DNA of 64,000 nt, from the NCBI RefSeq assembly GCF_014696315.1, contig NZ_JACJPX010000022.1, forward strand, positions 43,224 to 107,223. The letters run 5' to 3'. Each line of letters starts with the position of its first letter. Position 1 is the first letter of the stretch. Under the pieces are notes generated by a model. The model was not told the DNA's origin. It saw only the letters and a program-made list of their open reading frames with translations, and made no database searches. This document shows positions 55,771 through 64,000 of this stretch, one piece after another. This DNA is from Calothrix membranacea FACHB-236. GTDB taxonomy: Bacteria > Cyanobacteriota > Cyanobacteriia > Cyanobacteriales > Nostocaceae. Made by a program: the position numbers and the translations under genes.

Positions 55771-58422
55771 CTAAAAGTTAGGAATTTGACCATCCCGAAC
55801 AGCAGCACAGGTTAAAGATGGTTGTACATTAGCAGTGCGCGCCGCAACTATTTCAATTTTGCCATCAGCACGACGATGCCAAGATGTAGCTTGTACAAGA
55901 GCCTTGGGAGGTTGCAGTATTTGGGCTTGTACTGGTTGTGTTTGTCTGAATGCAGAGATGTCACGGCTATCAGACCAAGTGCGATCGCTCCTCACTTCTT
56001 GCATGGGATTTTGCGGTATTCCCCCTCTTCCCGTAGCAACAAAGCTACTGCCTTGATTTGCAGAACAGCCACTAGCAATTTGCTGTGATGAGTCAGTAAT
56101 ATTTGTCGGCAATTCAATTAAACCAGAATTGGGGTCAATACCAATATTATTGATTTGCACAGTACCGTTGACATTAAATTGGGAACTAGCAGTAATATCA
56201 TTGGTCAAAACTTCTCTAGGATTGAGAAGATTGTCATACTTTAATCCAATGATTCCCTGAGTTGCAATGTGAATATTACCGCCCCTTCCTTGGACTGCAT
56301 TAGCAATAATGTCACTGTTTTCTAAACCGACAATATTGGGGGAGTTAATCGTAATATTTCCACCATTACCACCTGCCTCTGCACTGATGAAACTGCCATT
56401 ACGCATCAGTAAGATATCACGCAGTTTTAGGTCAATATTACCTCCTTCGCCTGCATTGGCTTCAGAACGAAGTTTGCTAGCTTGATCCAAATTTAGATAA
56501 TTAGCCTGAATGAGCATATTCCCGGCATTTCCTGTGCCTTTGCCGCTAACTACAATTTCGGCGCGATCGCTAATACTCAGATTCTCTGTTGTCAGATGTA
56601 CAGAACCCGCAGTACCAGGGCCTGTAGAAGAGGCATACAACCCACTTGGGCCAGTAGCATCCAGAGAGTAAAGCAGTTGCCCACTCGGTACTTGACTGAC
56701 ACCTGCAAGATTGATGGAATTGGCTTGAATGGCAATGTTTCCAGCTTGACCATAGGTCTCAGTTGAGGTGGAAATTCGTCCTCCATCAACTAAGTTGAGC
56801 TTACCAACATTAAAAGTAATATTGCCACCTTGTCCCTTACCTAAACTAATCAGTTTTTCAGTAGAGAAATCGTAGTTACCGTTTGTTGATGCAAAAAATC
56901 TGGTTGCAACTCCAGTTGAGGAACTGCCACTCAAAGTTACCTCATCAGCATTAACAATAATGTCACCCGATGTACCTTCACCATAAGTACCAGTGCGAAT
57001 ACCTGGGCCATTCAATACCTCTAGTTTACCGACGTTGAGAATGATATCTCCACCCCTGCCTGTGGCATATTCACGGATGCTGGTACTCATTCCTGTCAAA
57101 AATGCAGGTTCATCTGTTGCAGTTTCACCTGTCACACTTAAGTTCTTTGCTGTGACTACAATATTCCCACCATCACCAGTTCCTCTGGCGGTAGAGCGCA
57201 ATTCCGCCCCGTCCCGAATGTTGACTTGTCTAGCATTGATCGTGACATTACCACCCCGACCTTGGGAACCATTCATCGTATTAGATGCTATGGTACTCAC
57301 ACTAAATCGCTGTTTTGTAGGGGTATAAATTGCTTCCCCAATCACATTGACAGTTGTAGCCTTAACTGTAATATTGCCCGAATCTCCAATTCCATAAGCA
57401 CGGGTGTTAATTTGTGCGCCATTTAAAACATTGAGAATGGGTGTTTCAATTGTCACATCACCACCTCCTCCCCTAGCTGTTGGTTGGGAGTAAGCGGCAA
57501 TCGCTGTGTTAGAAAGGGCTGGCTGACCAATTAGTTCCAGAGAATCGGATGCTTGGACGAGAATACCTTGTCCTGAGCCTGTGCCTAAAGTGTGGGAAGT
57601 GATAGTTGAAGAGCCAGATAGGGTAATTTTTTGCCCTTGGAGAGCGATCGCACCACCTTGGTTTCCACTGGTATCAATCTTGGCTGCGTTACTCAAGGTT
57701 ATATTTTGGAACTGAGTCACAGTATTGAAATCTAAGCTGAATCCAGCAGTGTTTGCAGATAGTCCCACAATATTATTTGCTACAACGCTCCCTAATTCAA
57801 CTCTGCCATCGGTAGCAGTAATTGTACTCTGGTCAAAAGTTAAGTTATTTCCTACAAGTGCAAATGTATTCCTCGCTGGAATTGCTAATTTTGACCCATA
57901 AATGTTAATTGAACTGGGATTGCTGCCCATTTGCAAGCCAATTGGCACGCTCAAGGTAAGTAAAGATGAATCCAGTGGATTTGTAGCACTAAAAATAAAT
58001 CCATCTGCAAATTTAATACTTTCGGCGGTAGTACCAATAAAGGAACCACCAATGTTCAATCTGGCATTGGGGCCAAAAATAATACCACTGGGATTGAGCA
58101 AGAATAGATTGGCGCTACCATTGGCTTTAATTAAGCCATCAATATTGGAAATATTACCACCAGTCACACGACTAAAAATATTTTCGATATTGGCAGCATT
58201 GTTGAAGAATACAGAACCATTAGTGGGAATAGAAAACTGGCTGAAGCTATGAAATAAATTATTACCTACACGTCTACCATTGGTGATGGTGAAATCATTA
58301 TTACCAGTCACAGTAGTGTTGAGAGTGTGATCAGGAATAACTTGACCGTGAACACTACTGTTATCAATAGCAGATATAAAGATTGTGCCAATTAAGGCTA
58401 AACCAGCAAAATTTAATTTCAT
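55771..58422 (-). CDS. TPS-type secreted exoprotein TpsA6
   Basis: About 883 residues from ATG 58422. The signal peptide ends SSVHG. The TPS domain has NLFLLNPSGIIFGPNARLNI. The body differs from the other seven (GSKLAIPARNTFALVGNNLT, VELGSVVANNIVGLSA) and forms its own branch, although many 20-residue units (GGNITFNVGKLNLVDGGRIS) are alike. The C-terminal module is present (GIDPNSGLIELPTNITDSSQ, IASGC, RSDRTWSDSRDISAF), but after LTCAAV the tail is RDGQIPNF instead of PRS. An extra NPREVLTND insert precedes ITASSQF. It is 131 bases upstream of TpsA5. Confidence 0.92.
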   Translation of the reverse strand: MKLNFAGLALIGTIFISAIDNSSVHGQVIPDHTLNTTVTGNNDFTITNGRRVGNNLFHSFSQFSIPTNGSVFFNNAANIENIFSRVTGGNISNIDGLIKANGSANLFLLNPSGIIFGPNARLNIGGSFIGTTAESIKFADGFIFSATNPLDSSLLTLSVPIGLQMGSNPSSINIYGSKLAIPARNTFALVGNNLTFDQSTITATDGRVELGSVVANNIVGLSANTAGFSLDFNTVTQFQNITLSNAAKIDTSGNQGGAIALQGQKITLSGSSTITSHTLGTGSGQGILVQASDSLELIGQPALSNTAIAAYSQPTARGGGGDVTIETPILNVLNGAQINTRAYGIGDSGNITVKATTVNVIGEAIYTPTKQRFSVSTIASNTMNGSQGRGGNVTINARQVNIRDGAELRSTARGTGDGGNIVVTAKNLSVTGETATDEPAFLTGMSTSIREYATGRGGDIILNVGKLEVLNGPGIRTGTYGEGTSGDIIVNADEVTLSGSSSTGVATRFFASTNGNYDFSTEKLISLGKGQGGNITFNVGKLNLVDGGRISTSTETYGQAGNIAIQANSINLAGVSQVPSGQLLYSLDATGPSGLYASSTGPGTAGSVHLTTENLSISDRAEIVVSGKGTGNAGNMLIQANYLNLDQASKLRSEANAGEGGNIDLKLRDILLMRNGSFISAEAGGNGGNITINSPNIVGLENSDIIANAVQGRGGNIHIATQGIIGLKYDNLLNPREVLTNDITASSQFNVNGTVQINNIGIDPNSGLIELPTNITDSSQQIASGCSANQGSSFVATGRGGIPQNPMQEVRSDRTWSDSRDISAFRQTQPVQAQILQPPKALVQATSWHRRADGKIEIVAARTANVQPSLTCAAVRDGQIPNF

Positions 58423-58513
58423 CAACTCATCTCTAATTTTCTAGCCTGCACATATTTTTCCCAACCAAAATGCTGCCAGTTGAGGAATTTTGTAATGTTA
58501 TGATAAGTTCTTT

Positions 58514-60970
58514 TTAGCTTTTATGAAAAGCAGTACAAGTTAGCGATGATTGCAAATTCACAGGAGATTTAGCTGCAATTAATTCAATTTTGCCTTGGGC
58601 GTTACGATGCCAAGAAGTAGCTTGGACAAGAAGTTGTGGCGATTTAGGAATTTGTGCTTGCACTGCCTGAGTTTGGCGGAATGCAGAGATATCACGAGTA
58701 TCAGACCAAGTGCGATCGCTCATCACTTCTTGCATCGGATTATGTGGGATTCCACCTCTTCCTGTAGCGATAAAACTACTACCACTCGTATCAGCACAGC
58801 CTGTAGCAATTTGTTGGGATGAATCAGTAACATTGGCTGGTAATTCTACTAAACCAGAATTGGGATCTACACCGATAGTGTGAACCTGTACTGTACCGTT
58901 TATCCCAAATTGGGAACTAGCTGTGATGTCATTTTCTGAAGTGAGTTGAGAACGATATTCTAGACCAAAAATACCCTGAGTGGTAATTTCAATGTTTCCA
59001 CCTTTGCCATTGACGGCATTAGCAATAATATCGCTGTTTTCTAAACCAAAGATGATGGGTGAATTAATGATGATATCGCCACCATTGCCTTTACCACCAG
59101 CTTCGGCATTAATGAAACTGCCGCGACGCATCAGCAAGCTTTCACGCAGTTGCAGGCTGATATTACCCCCTTCACCGACTTTTGTAGATGCTGCAAGGCT
59201 GCTATTGTTGTCAAGATATAAGGTATCTGCGTTAATTGTTAAAGTGCCGGCATCACCTAGAACTTGGTTTTGGGTAAAAACTTTTCCTTGGTTGCGAACT
59301 GTTAATTTAGGAGTATTGATGGTGACATTACCAGCTTTGGCAGTAGAGTTACTGTTACCGCTATTTCCTACAAAAAATAAACGAGCGATCGCTCCTATAT
59401 AGCTGGGATTTTCTGGGTCTTTCATGCCATTTACGTCGATTGACTCCGTAGCATTAATTGTCAGATTGCCAGCGTTCCCAAAACTCACAGTCGAAACTGA
59501 AACTAAACCCCCGTCTTGAATAGACAATTTGCGGGTATCAAGCTGAAGATTGCCGGCATTCCCCGCACCAAACGTATTTGCTGATAAGAGACTAATTAAA
59601 TAAGACCCTGGGAGGGTATTCAAACTTGATACCTCAACAGTATCAGCACTGATTTTGACATTGCCACCATTGCCACTAGAGAAGCTTCTAGTACCGACAT
59701 TACCACCACCGAAAATTCTCAGGCGATCAGTAGAGAGTAATAAATCTCCACCTTGACCTTTACCATAAGTTGCAGCCATCAGCACACCAAATATCGGAGC
59801 AATAGAAGGATTCCCCGGTTGAATACCACCCACTGATACTTCACTAGCTTTGACTACAACATCACCACTAGGTGCTGAACTATAAGTACGATTCAGAACG
59901 AGCGCACCTCGATCAATGTTGAGTTTTGGGGTAGTAATGACAATATTTCCGGCTGCACCTGCTTGTAGAGTCTCATTGACGATTCCACTGGAAGTTTTAA
60001 AGTCTGGAGACATCCCCATTACTTGCAGCGATTCAGTGGCATTTATAGTAATATCACCCGCAGTTTGGCTACCTAGATTTTGTACTACTAGTAAAGCACC
60101 ATCTTCAAGGTTGATCTGTTTTCCCTGGACTTGAATTGATCCTGGAGTATTTCCACGTGCAGAGGTTAAAGCACGGTGGCTCATATGAATATCACCAAAG
60201 CTATAGTTTTCGTCAGGATAATTCAGGGTTAAGGCTTGAGGAGTTAAATTGATGTCGATATCGCCTTGAGTAATGCTTCCTAACTCAATGCGTCCTCCTG
60301 GTGCGGCCAGAAAACTACCATTGAGGACAAGATTTCCACCCACCAAAGCTAGTGTTTTTCCAGATCGCACCTGTAACCCATTGGCACTGGTTAATCCCGA
60401 AATAGGAGATGTGCCATTTAATATCTGATTGTTCCCTGTTCCCTCAACAGAAATTGTTCCCGGATTACCACCAAACTGTAACCCAATTGGTACACTCATA
60501 GTCAGCAGAGGAGTTACATTAGTTTTGACTCCACTAAATTCTGTCCCATCAGCAAATTTAATACTATTGGCTGTTGTTCCTACAAACGACCCACCAATAT
60601 TTAACCTGGCATTAGAGCCAAAGATAATTCCATTGGGATTGAGCAAAAATAAATTGGCACTACCATTAGCTTGAATTAAACCATCAATGTGAGAAATACT
60701 ACTGCCAGTCACACGACTAAAAATATTTTGGATATCTAAAGCATTGTCGAAGAAAGCAGAGCCATTGGTGGGAATTGAGAATTGCTGAAAACTGTGAAAC
60801 AGGTTATTGCCGACACGGTGGCCATTAGTGATAGTGAAATGAGCTAAACTTTGGGAGACATCTGTACCAAGAGAACTATCGGGAATCACTTGAGCGTTAA
60901 TACAACTGCTGCCAACAAAGCTTATGACAATTCCGCCGATTGCACCAAAGACCGTAAAAGTTACTTTCAT
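58514..60970 (-). CDS. TPS-type secreted exoprotein TpsA7
   Basis: About 818 residues from ATG 60970. The signal peptide ends SCINA. The TPS domain has NLFLLNPNGIIFGSNARLNI. The body matches TpsA5 in order (IVNETLQAGAAGNIVITTPK, GALVLNRTYSSAPSGDVVV). The C-terminal module is complete with some drift (GVDPNSGLVELPANVTDSSQ, IATGC, MSDRTWSDTRDISAF, LTCTAFHKS). It lies 88 bases upstream of TpsA6 and 67 bases downstream of TpsA8, consistent with one transcript from TpsA8 onward. Confidence 0.92.
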   Translation of the reverse strand: MKVTFTVFGAIGGIVISFVGSSCINAQVIPDSSLGTDVSQSLAHFTITNGHRVGNNLFHSFQQFSIPTNGSAFFDNALDIQNIFSRVTGSSISHIDGLIQANGSANLFLLNPNGIIFGSNARLNIGGSFVGTTANSIKFADGTEFSGVKTNVTPLLTMSVPIGLQFGGNPGTISVEGTGNNQILNGTSPISGLTSANGLQVRSGKTLALVGGNLVLNGSFLAAPGGRIELGSITQGDIDINLTPQALTLNYPDENYSFGDIHMSHRALTSARGNTPGSIQVQGKQINLEDGALLVVQNLGSQTAGDITINATESLQVMGMSPDFKTSSGIVNETLQAGAAGNIVITTPKLNIDRGALVLNRTYSSAPSGDVVVKASEVSVGGIQPGNPSIAPIFGVLMAATYGKGQGGDLLLSTDRLRIFGGGNVGTRSFSSGNGGNVKISADTVEVSSLNTLPGSYLISLLSANTFGAGNAGNLQLDTRKLSIQDGGLVSVSTVSFGNAGNLTINATESIDVNGMKDPENPSYIGAIARLFFVGNSGNSNSTAKAGNVTINTPKLTVRNQGKVFTQNQVLGDAGTLTINADTLYLDNNSSLAASTKVGEGGNISLQLRESLLMRRGSFINAEAGGKGNGGDIIINSPIIFGLENSDIIANAVNGKGGNIEITTQGIFGLEYRSQLTSENDITASSQFGINGTVQVHTIGVDPNSGLVELPANVTDSSQQIATGCADTSGSSFIATGRGGIPHNPMQEVMSDRTWSDTRDISAFRQTQAVQAQIPKSPQLLVQATSWHRNAQGKIELIAAKSPVNLQSSLTCTAFHKS

Positions 60971-61040
60971 CAACCCATCCCTAATTTTATACCCCTATGT
61001 ATTGTTCCCTTTGTGGTATGATTTTTAACATTTTCACTGG

Positions 61041-63815
61041 TTATAGTTCAGTTTGAGGAAGAACAGCACAAGTTAATGGTGGCTGCACACTTATAGGTGA
61101 TTTAGCTGCAAATAACTCGATTTTGCCTTGGGTGTTACGATGCCAAGAAGTAGCTTGCACAAGAACTTCTGAGGATAAGGGCGTTTGCACTTGGACTTGT
61201 TGTGTTTTGTGGAATGCAGAGATGTCACGGATATCAGACCAAGTGCGATCGCTCCTCACTTCTTGCATCGGATTTTGTGGGATTCCACCTCTTCCTGTAG
61301 CTACAAAACTACTGCCTTGATTTGCAGAACAACCACTGGCTATTTGCTGTGATGGATCGGTTACATTTGCTGGTAATTCCACTAAACCAGAGTTGGGATC
61401 AACACCAACAGTATTCACTTCCACATTGCCACTTAGGCCAAATTGCGAACTAGCAGTAATGTCACTATGAGGTGTAAGTTGATTTTGAAATTGCAATCCA
61501 AAGATACCTTGAGTGGTGATTTGGATATTACCACCGCTTCCTAGTACAGCATTAGCCGAAATATCGCTGTTTTCTTTTGGGACAGCGACAATCGACCCCG
61601 CATTGATATTAATATTGCCGCCTGTGGAAGTCGCAAGGGCATTAGTAATGATGCTGCTACCATGCCGTAATAGCAGTACATCATTAGCATTGAGGTGGAT
61701 ATCACCTTGACCACCACCATTTATCTCAGAACGCAGATTTGCACCATTGTCGAGGAAGATGTTATTAGCAGTAATATTGAGGTTGCCTGCATCGCCACTG
61801 CTTGTATTACTCACAGTGATTTCCGCATTATCTCTGACACGCACTGCATCTGATGTGATATTTATAGACCCCGCAGCAAAGCTAGTATCAGAAGAAGCTG
61901 CGATCGCACTGTTGAGATAGCTACCATTAATTAAGTTTGGGGAAGTTCCTTGTACGTCAATATTTTTCACTTGCAGGTTAACACTACCAGCATTTCCCTG
62001 ACCCAAACTAGAAGAAGTAATTTGTCCACCGTTGAACACACGCAAGTTGTCGGCTGTCAGGTTAATGTTGCCACCTGAACCCACAGAACCATTACCCAGA
62101 GAAGCTTTGATACCTGTGATAGTTTGGCTATATCCATCAATCATCGGCTCGCTGACTTGTACATCTTTAGCTCGAATATCAATATCTCCTGCCGTACCAT
62201 TTGCTCCTGGTATAAAAAAGCCAAAGAAAGGTACTTGAGAACCTACTACCTCACTGGTAATTCCCCCACCATTTGACAATACTAGATTCCCTGTATTGAT
62301 AGAAATGCGTCCTCCTTGTCCTGTTGTACCAGATTCCAGCGAAGCGAGAACTGCACTAAATATACCAACAGGGTTAGCTCCTTGAATTTCTAAACTCTCG
62401 GTAGCTCTAATGGAGACTTCTCCTCCTGTACCATTCCCTCCCAACACGCTGCTACTAATACGACCACCATTGAATAGGTGAACCCTTTGAGCATCAACAG
62501 TAACTTGTCCACTCTGATTATTGCTTCCAGAGAGAATTAAATTAGCAATTGAAGTTGCAGAAGATCCAGATAAAGTTTCATATCCCAATAGATCCACATC
62601 GGTAGCGCGAATGGTGATATCTCCAGTTCTAGAGTTATCACCAGAAGTACTGGACACAAGCCAAGCTCCATTAGCCATTTTTAAATGTCCAGTTTCGATG
62701 GTTATATTTCCTGCCTGTCCTGTTGCTGGTGGCCCTGGAAGTACAAGTAATCCTAATGAATTGCCTACAGAAGTGCTGATCCCAGCGAAGAGAGGTTGGT
62801 TAACAAGATCGGTGGTTCCTAAAAGATCGATAAATTCTGTAGTGTGGACGGTAATACCTTGTCCTTGTCCAGCAAAGGTTGTTGCACCAATGTTCGAGCC
62901 ATCCTGTAAGCTTAATCCCCGTCCCCAAATATTGATTGCGCCACCGTTGCTACCATCCGCAGTGACGAAGGAAGTTTGTTGCAGTGTAATTGTACCCCCG
63001 TTGACAGTATTTGGTTTAGAAGTGAGTTGCCATCCGGTTCCCTTATCTAGGGCAATTTCTCCATTTTGCAGTGCCCATAATTCGATATGTCCATCAGGAG
63101 CAGAAATACTGGCACTATCAATATCAATCTGACCACCCACAAGTGCTAGAGTCTGATTGGGAATCACTGATAATGTTGGTAATCTAAGAAAGAACAAACC
63201 GAACCCGAACTCTGGATGCCTTTGCACTTGAACTGGCGATCCTTGAACTTGAATTGCTCCCGCATTACTTCCCATTTGCAACCCCACGGGTACACTCATA
63301 GTCAATAATGGCGGTGCAGCAGAGTGAGTTGCACTAAATTCTACTCCATCAGCAAACTTAATACTACTCGCCGTTGTCCCCACAAAAGAACCACCAATGT
63401 TCAGGCTGGCATTTGGCCCGAATACAATACCATTGGGATTCATCAAAAATAAACTGACGGGGTTATTGCTATTAAGAGTTTGAATTAACCCATCAATATT
63501 AGAAACATTACCACCAGTAACTCGACTAAATATATTAGTAATATTGGGCGTATTAGTTAAATCAAAAGTCGCTGAACCACCTGTGGGGAGTGAGAAATTA
63601 CTAAAACTATGAAATAAATTATTACCTTTTTCAATACCATTTATGATAGTAAAATCATTGCCACTTTGATTGACAATTGTATTAGTAGTAACATCAGAAG
63701 CTACCTGAGCATTAGCAAAATTGTTTCCTAAAAAAATAATTCCTAATGGCAGCAATATGGCACTTATTGTAAATAGGCGATTAACCAAACCTAAGCTCGT
63801 AAACATCGCTCGCAT
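61041..63815 (-). CDS. TPS-type secreted exoprotein TpsA8 (first of the array)
   Basis: The 924-residue protein is the longest of the eight. The start ATG 63815 has GGAGA seven bases upstream. The signal peptide ends NNFANA. The TPS domain has SLFLMNPNGIVFGPNASLNI. The body groups with TpsA1 and TpsA3 (LFFLRLPTLSVIPNQTLALV, IELWALQNGEIALD). An insert VQVQRHPEFGFG precedes LFFLR. The C-terminal module is complete (GVDPNSGLVELPANVTDPSQ, IASGC, RSDRTWSDIRDISAF, LTCAVLPQTEL). Nothing on the minus strand lies upstream in the window, so the promoter for the first transcript should be within 63816-63967. Confidence 0.93.
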   Translation of the reverse strand: MRAMFTSLGLVNRLFTISAILLPLGIIFLGNNFANAQVASDVTTNTIVNQSGNDFTIINGIEKGNNLFHSFSNFSLPTGGSATFDLTNTPNITNIFSRVTGGNVSNIDGLIQTLNSNNPVSLFLMNPNGIVFGPNASLNIGGSFVGTTASSIKFADGVEFSATHSAAPPLLTMSVPVGLQMGSNAGAIQVQGSPVQVQRHPEFGFGLFFLRLPTLSVIPNQTLALVGGQIDIDSASISAPDGHIELWALQNGEIALDKGTGWQLTSKPNTVNGGTITLQQTSFVTADGSNGGAINIWGRGLSLQDGSNIGATTFAGQGQGITVHTTEFIDLLGTTDLVNQPLFAGISTSVGNSLGLLVLPGPPATGQAGNITIETGHLKMANGAWLVSSTSGDNSRTGDITIRATDVDLLGYETLSGSSATSIANLILSGSNNQSGQVTVDAQRVHLFNGGRISSSVLGGNGTGGEVSIRATESLEIQGANPVGIFSAVLASLESGTTGQGGRISINTGNLVLSNGGGITSEVVGSQVPFFGFFIPGANGTAGDIDIRAKDVQVSEPMIDGYSQTITGIKASLGNGSVGSGGNINLTADNLRVFNGGQITSSSLGQGNAGSVNLQVKNIDVQGTSPNLINGSYLNSAIAASSDTSFAAGSINITSDAVRVRDNAEITVSNTSSGDAGNLNITANNIFLDNGANLRSEINGGGQGDIHLNANDVLLLRHGSSIITNALATSTGGNININAGSIVAVPKENSDISANAVLGSGGNIQITTQGIFGLQFQNQLTPHSDITASSQFGLSGNVEVNTVGVDPNSGLVELPANVTDPSQQIASGCSANQGSSFVATGRGGIPQNPMQEVRSDRTWSDIRDISAFHKTQQVQVQTPLSSEVLVQATSWHRNTQGKIELFAAKSPISVQPPLTCAVLPQTEL

Positions 63816-63967
63816 TTTTCAATCTCCGCTTATATGCATTTAATATTCCCCACTAGGTATTGTTCTGAACACTAATGATTGAGGAAGGTATGTTCTCTGT
63901 AGACATCTCCGAAATAGTAATGTTATGTGCTAAAAGAATATAATAGATGTTTTTTTACACCAGAATT
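63816..63967. promoter_or_regulatory. Divergent promoter region of the exoprotein array
   Basis: The 152 bases between TpsA8 (minus) and the partial plus-strand gene are the only place for the array's leading promoter inside the window. The region is AT-rich. I cannot assign -10 or -35 boxes. Confidence 0.4.
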
Positions 63968-64000
63968 ATGAGTTCCGTACTGGATCACATCGAAGCAAAT
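63968..64000 (+). CDS. Partial CDS cut by window end
   Basis: An ATG at 63968 opens a frame reading MSSVLDHIEAN to the end of the window, divergent from TpsA8. The N-terminus would fit an M20-type peptidase (LDHIEANR-like starts are common there), but eleven residues are too few to decide. Confidence 0.4.
   Translation, partial: MSSVLDHIEAN

Noticed and set aside
62521..63132. 203-codon open frame antisense to TpsA8, and dozens of similar frames over the TpsA genes
   Set aside because: They are shadows caused by the Gly/Asn/Ser-rich, stop-poor coding strand. No RBS, no domain and no conserved start was seen.

Overview
The window looks like chromosome of a filamentous, probably heterocyst-forming cyanobacterium (Nostoc/Calothrix/Tolypothrix type). 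The evidence is the high density of HIP1 octamers (GCGATCGC), many 7-bp short tandemly repeated repeat (STRR) tracts between genes, a cyanobacterial AbrB regulator, an extended hyp cluster, an H-NOX/histidine-kinase pair, xisH/xisI, and CHAT-TPR, DUF928 and two-partner-secretion exoprotein genes. There are 42 well-supported protein genes, one TPR remnant and one gene cut by the right edge. No rRNA, tRNA, insertion sequence or CRISPR array was seen.

Left part (1-11.6 kb) is housekeeping and mixed: a broken TPR fragment, pyrR, cbiB, an Rrf2 regulator without cluster cysteines, cyAbrB, a ClC protein with CBS domains, a small zinc-ribbon membrane protein, murF, a cNMP-domain histidine kinase, a DUF72 protein and a Tat-exported RidA-like protein.

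12.1-18.9 kb is signalling. It holds an RsbW-like ATPase, an STAS antagonist and a convergent receiver-PP2C phosphatase (a partner-switching set), then an H-NOX gas sensor overlapping a large hybrid kinase with an HNOBA region.

19.7-30.0 kb is the NiFe-hydrogenase maturation region: TPR protein, NHL-repeat protein, hypF, hypC, hypD, a 4-oxalocrotonate-tautomerase-like protein, a 4-TM unknown, hypE, hypA and hypB, all on the plus strand. The hydrogenase structural genes are not in the window. HypF carries an in-frame insert made of STRR DNA.

30.2-63.8 kb is a long, almost wholly minus-strand block. It has eight paralogous secreted exoproteins with haemagglutinin-activity/TPS domains (TpsA1-TpsA8, numbered here from low to high coordinate), which makes about 20.6 kb of adhesin-like coding sequence. 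Downstream in the direction of transcription lie a secreted CHAT-TPR putative protease, a secreted DUF928 protein with a 22-residue repeat, a CHASE2 hybrid kinase and a receiver-kinase. A second receiver-kinase with a near-duplicate receiver sits inside the array on the plus strand. Two nuclease-like loci (xisHI and an unnamed gene) sit directly behind TpsA genes. No TpsB/FhaC-type transporter is in the window. The working picture, which is inference, is a surface-protein locus with a sensory input, a repertoire of paralogous exoproteins sharing a two-cysteine C-terminal module, and a co-located periplasmic or surface protease.
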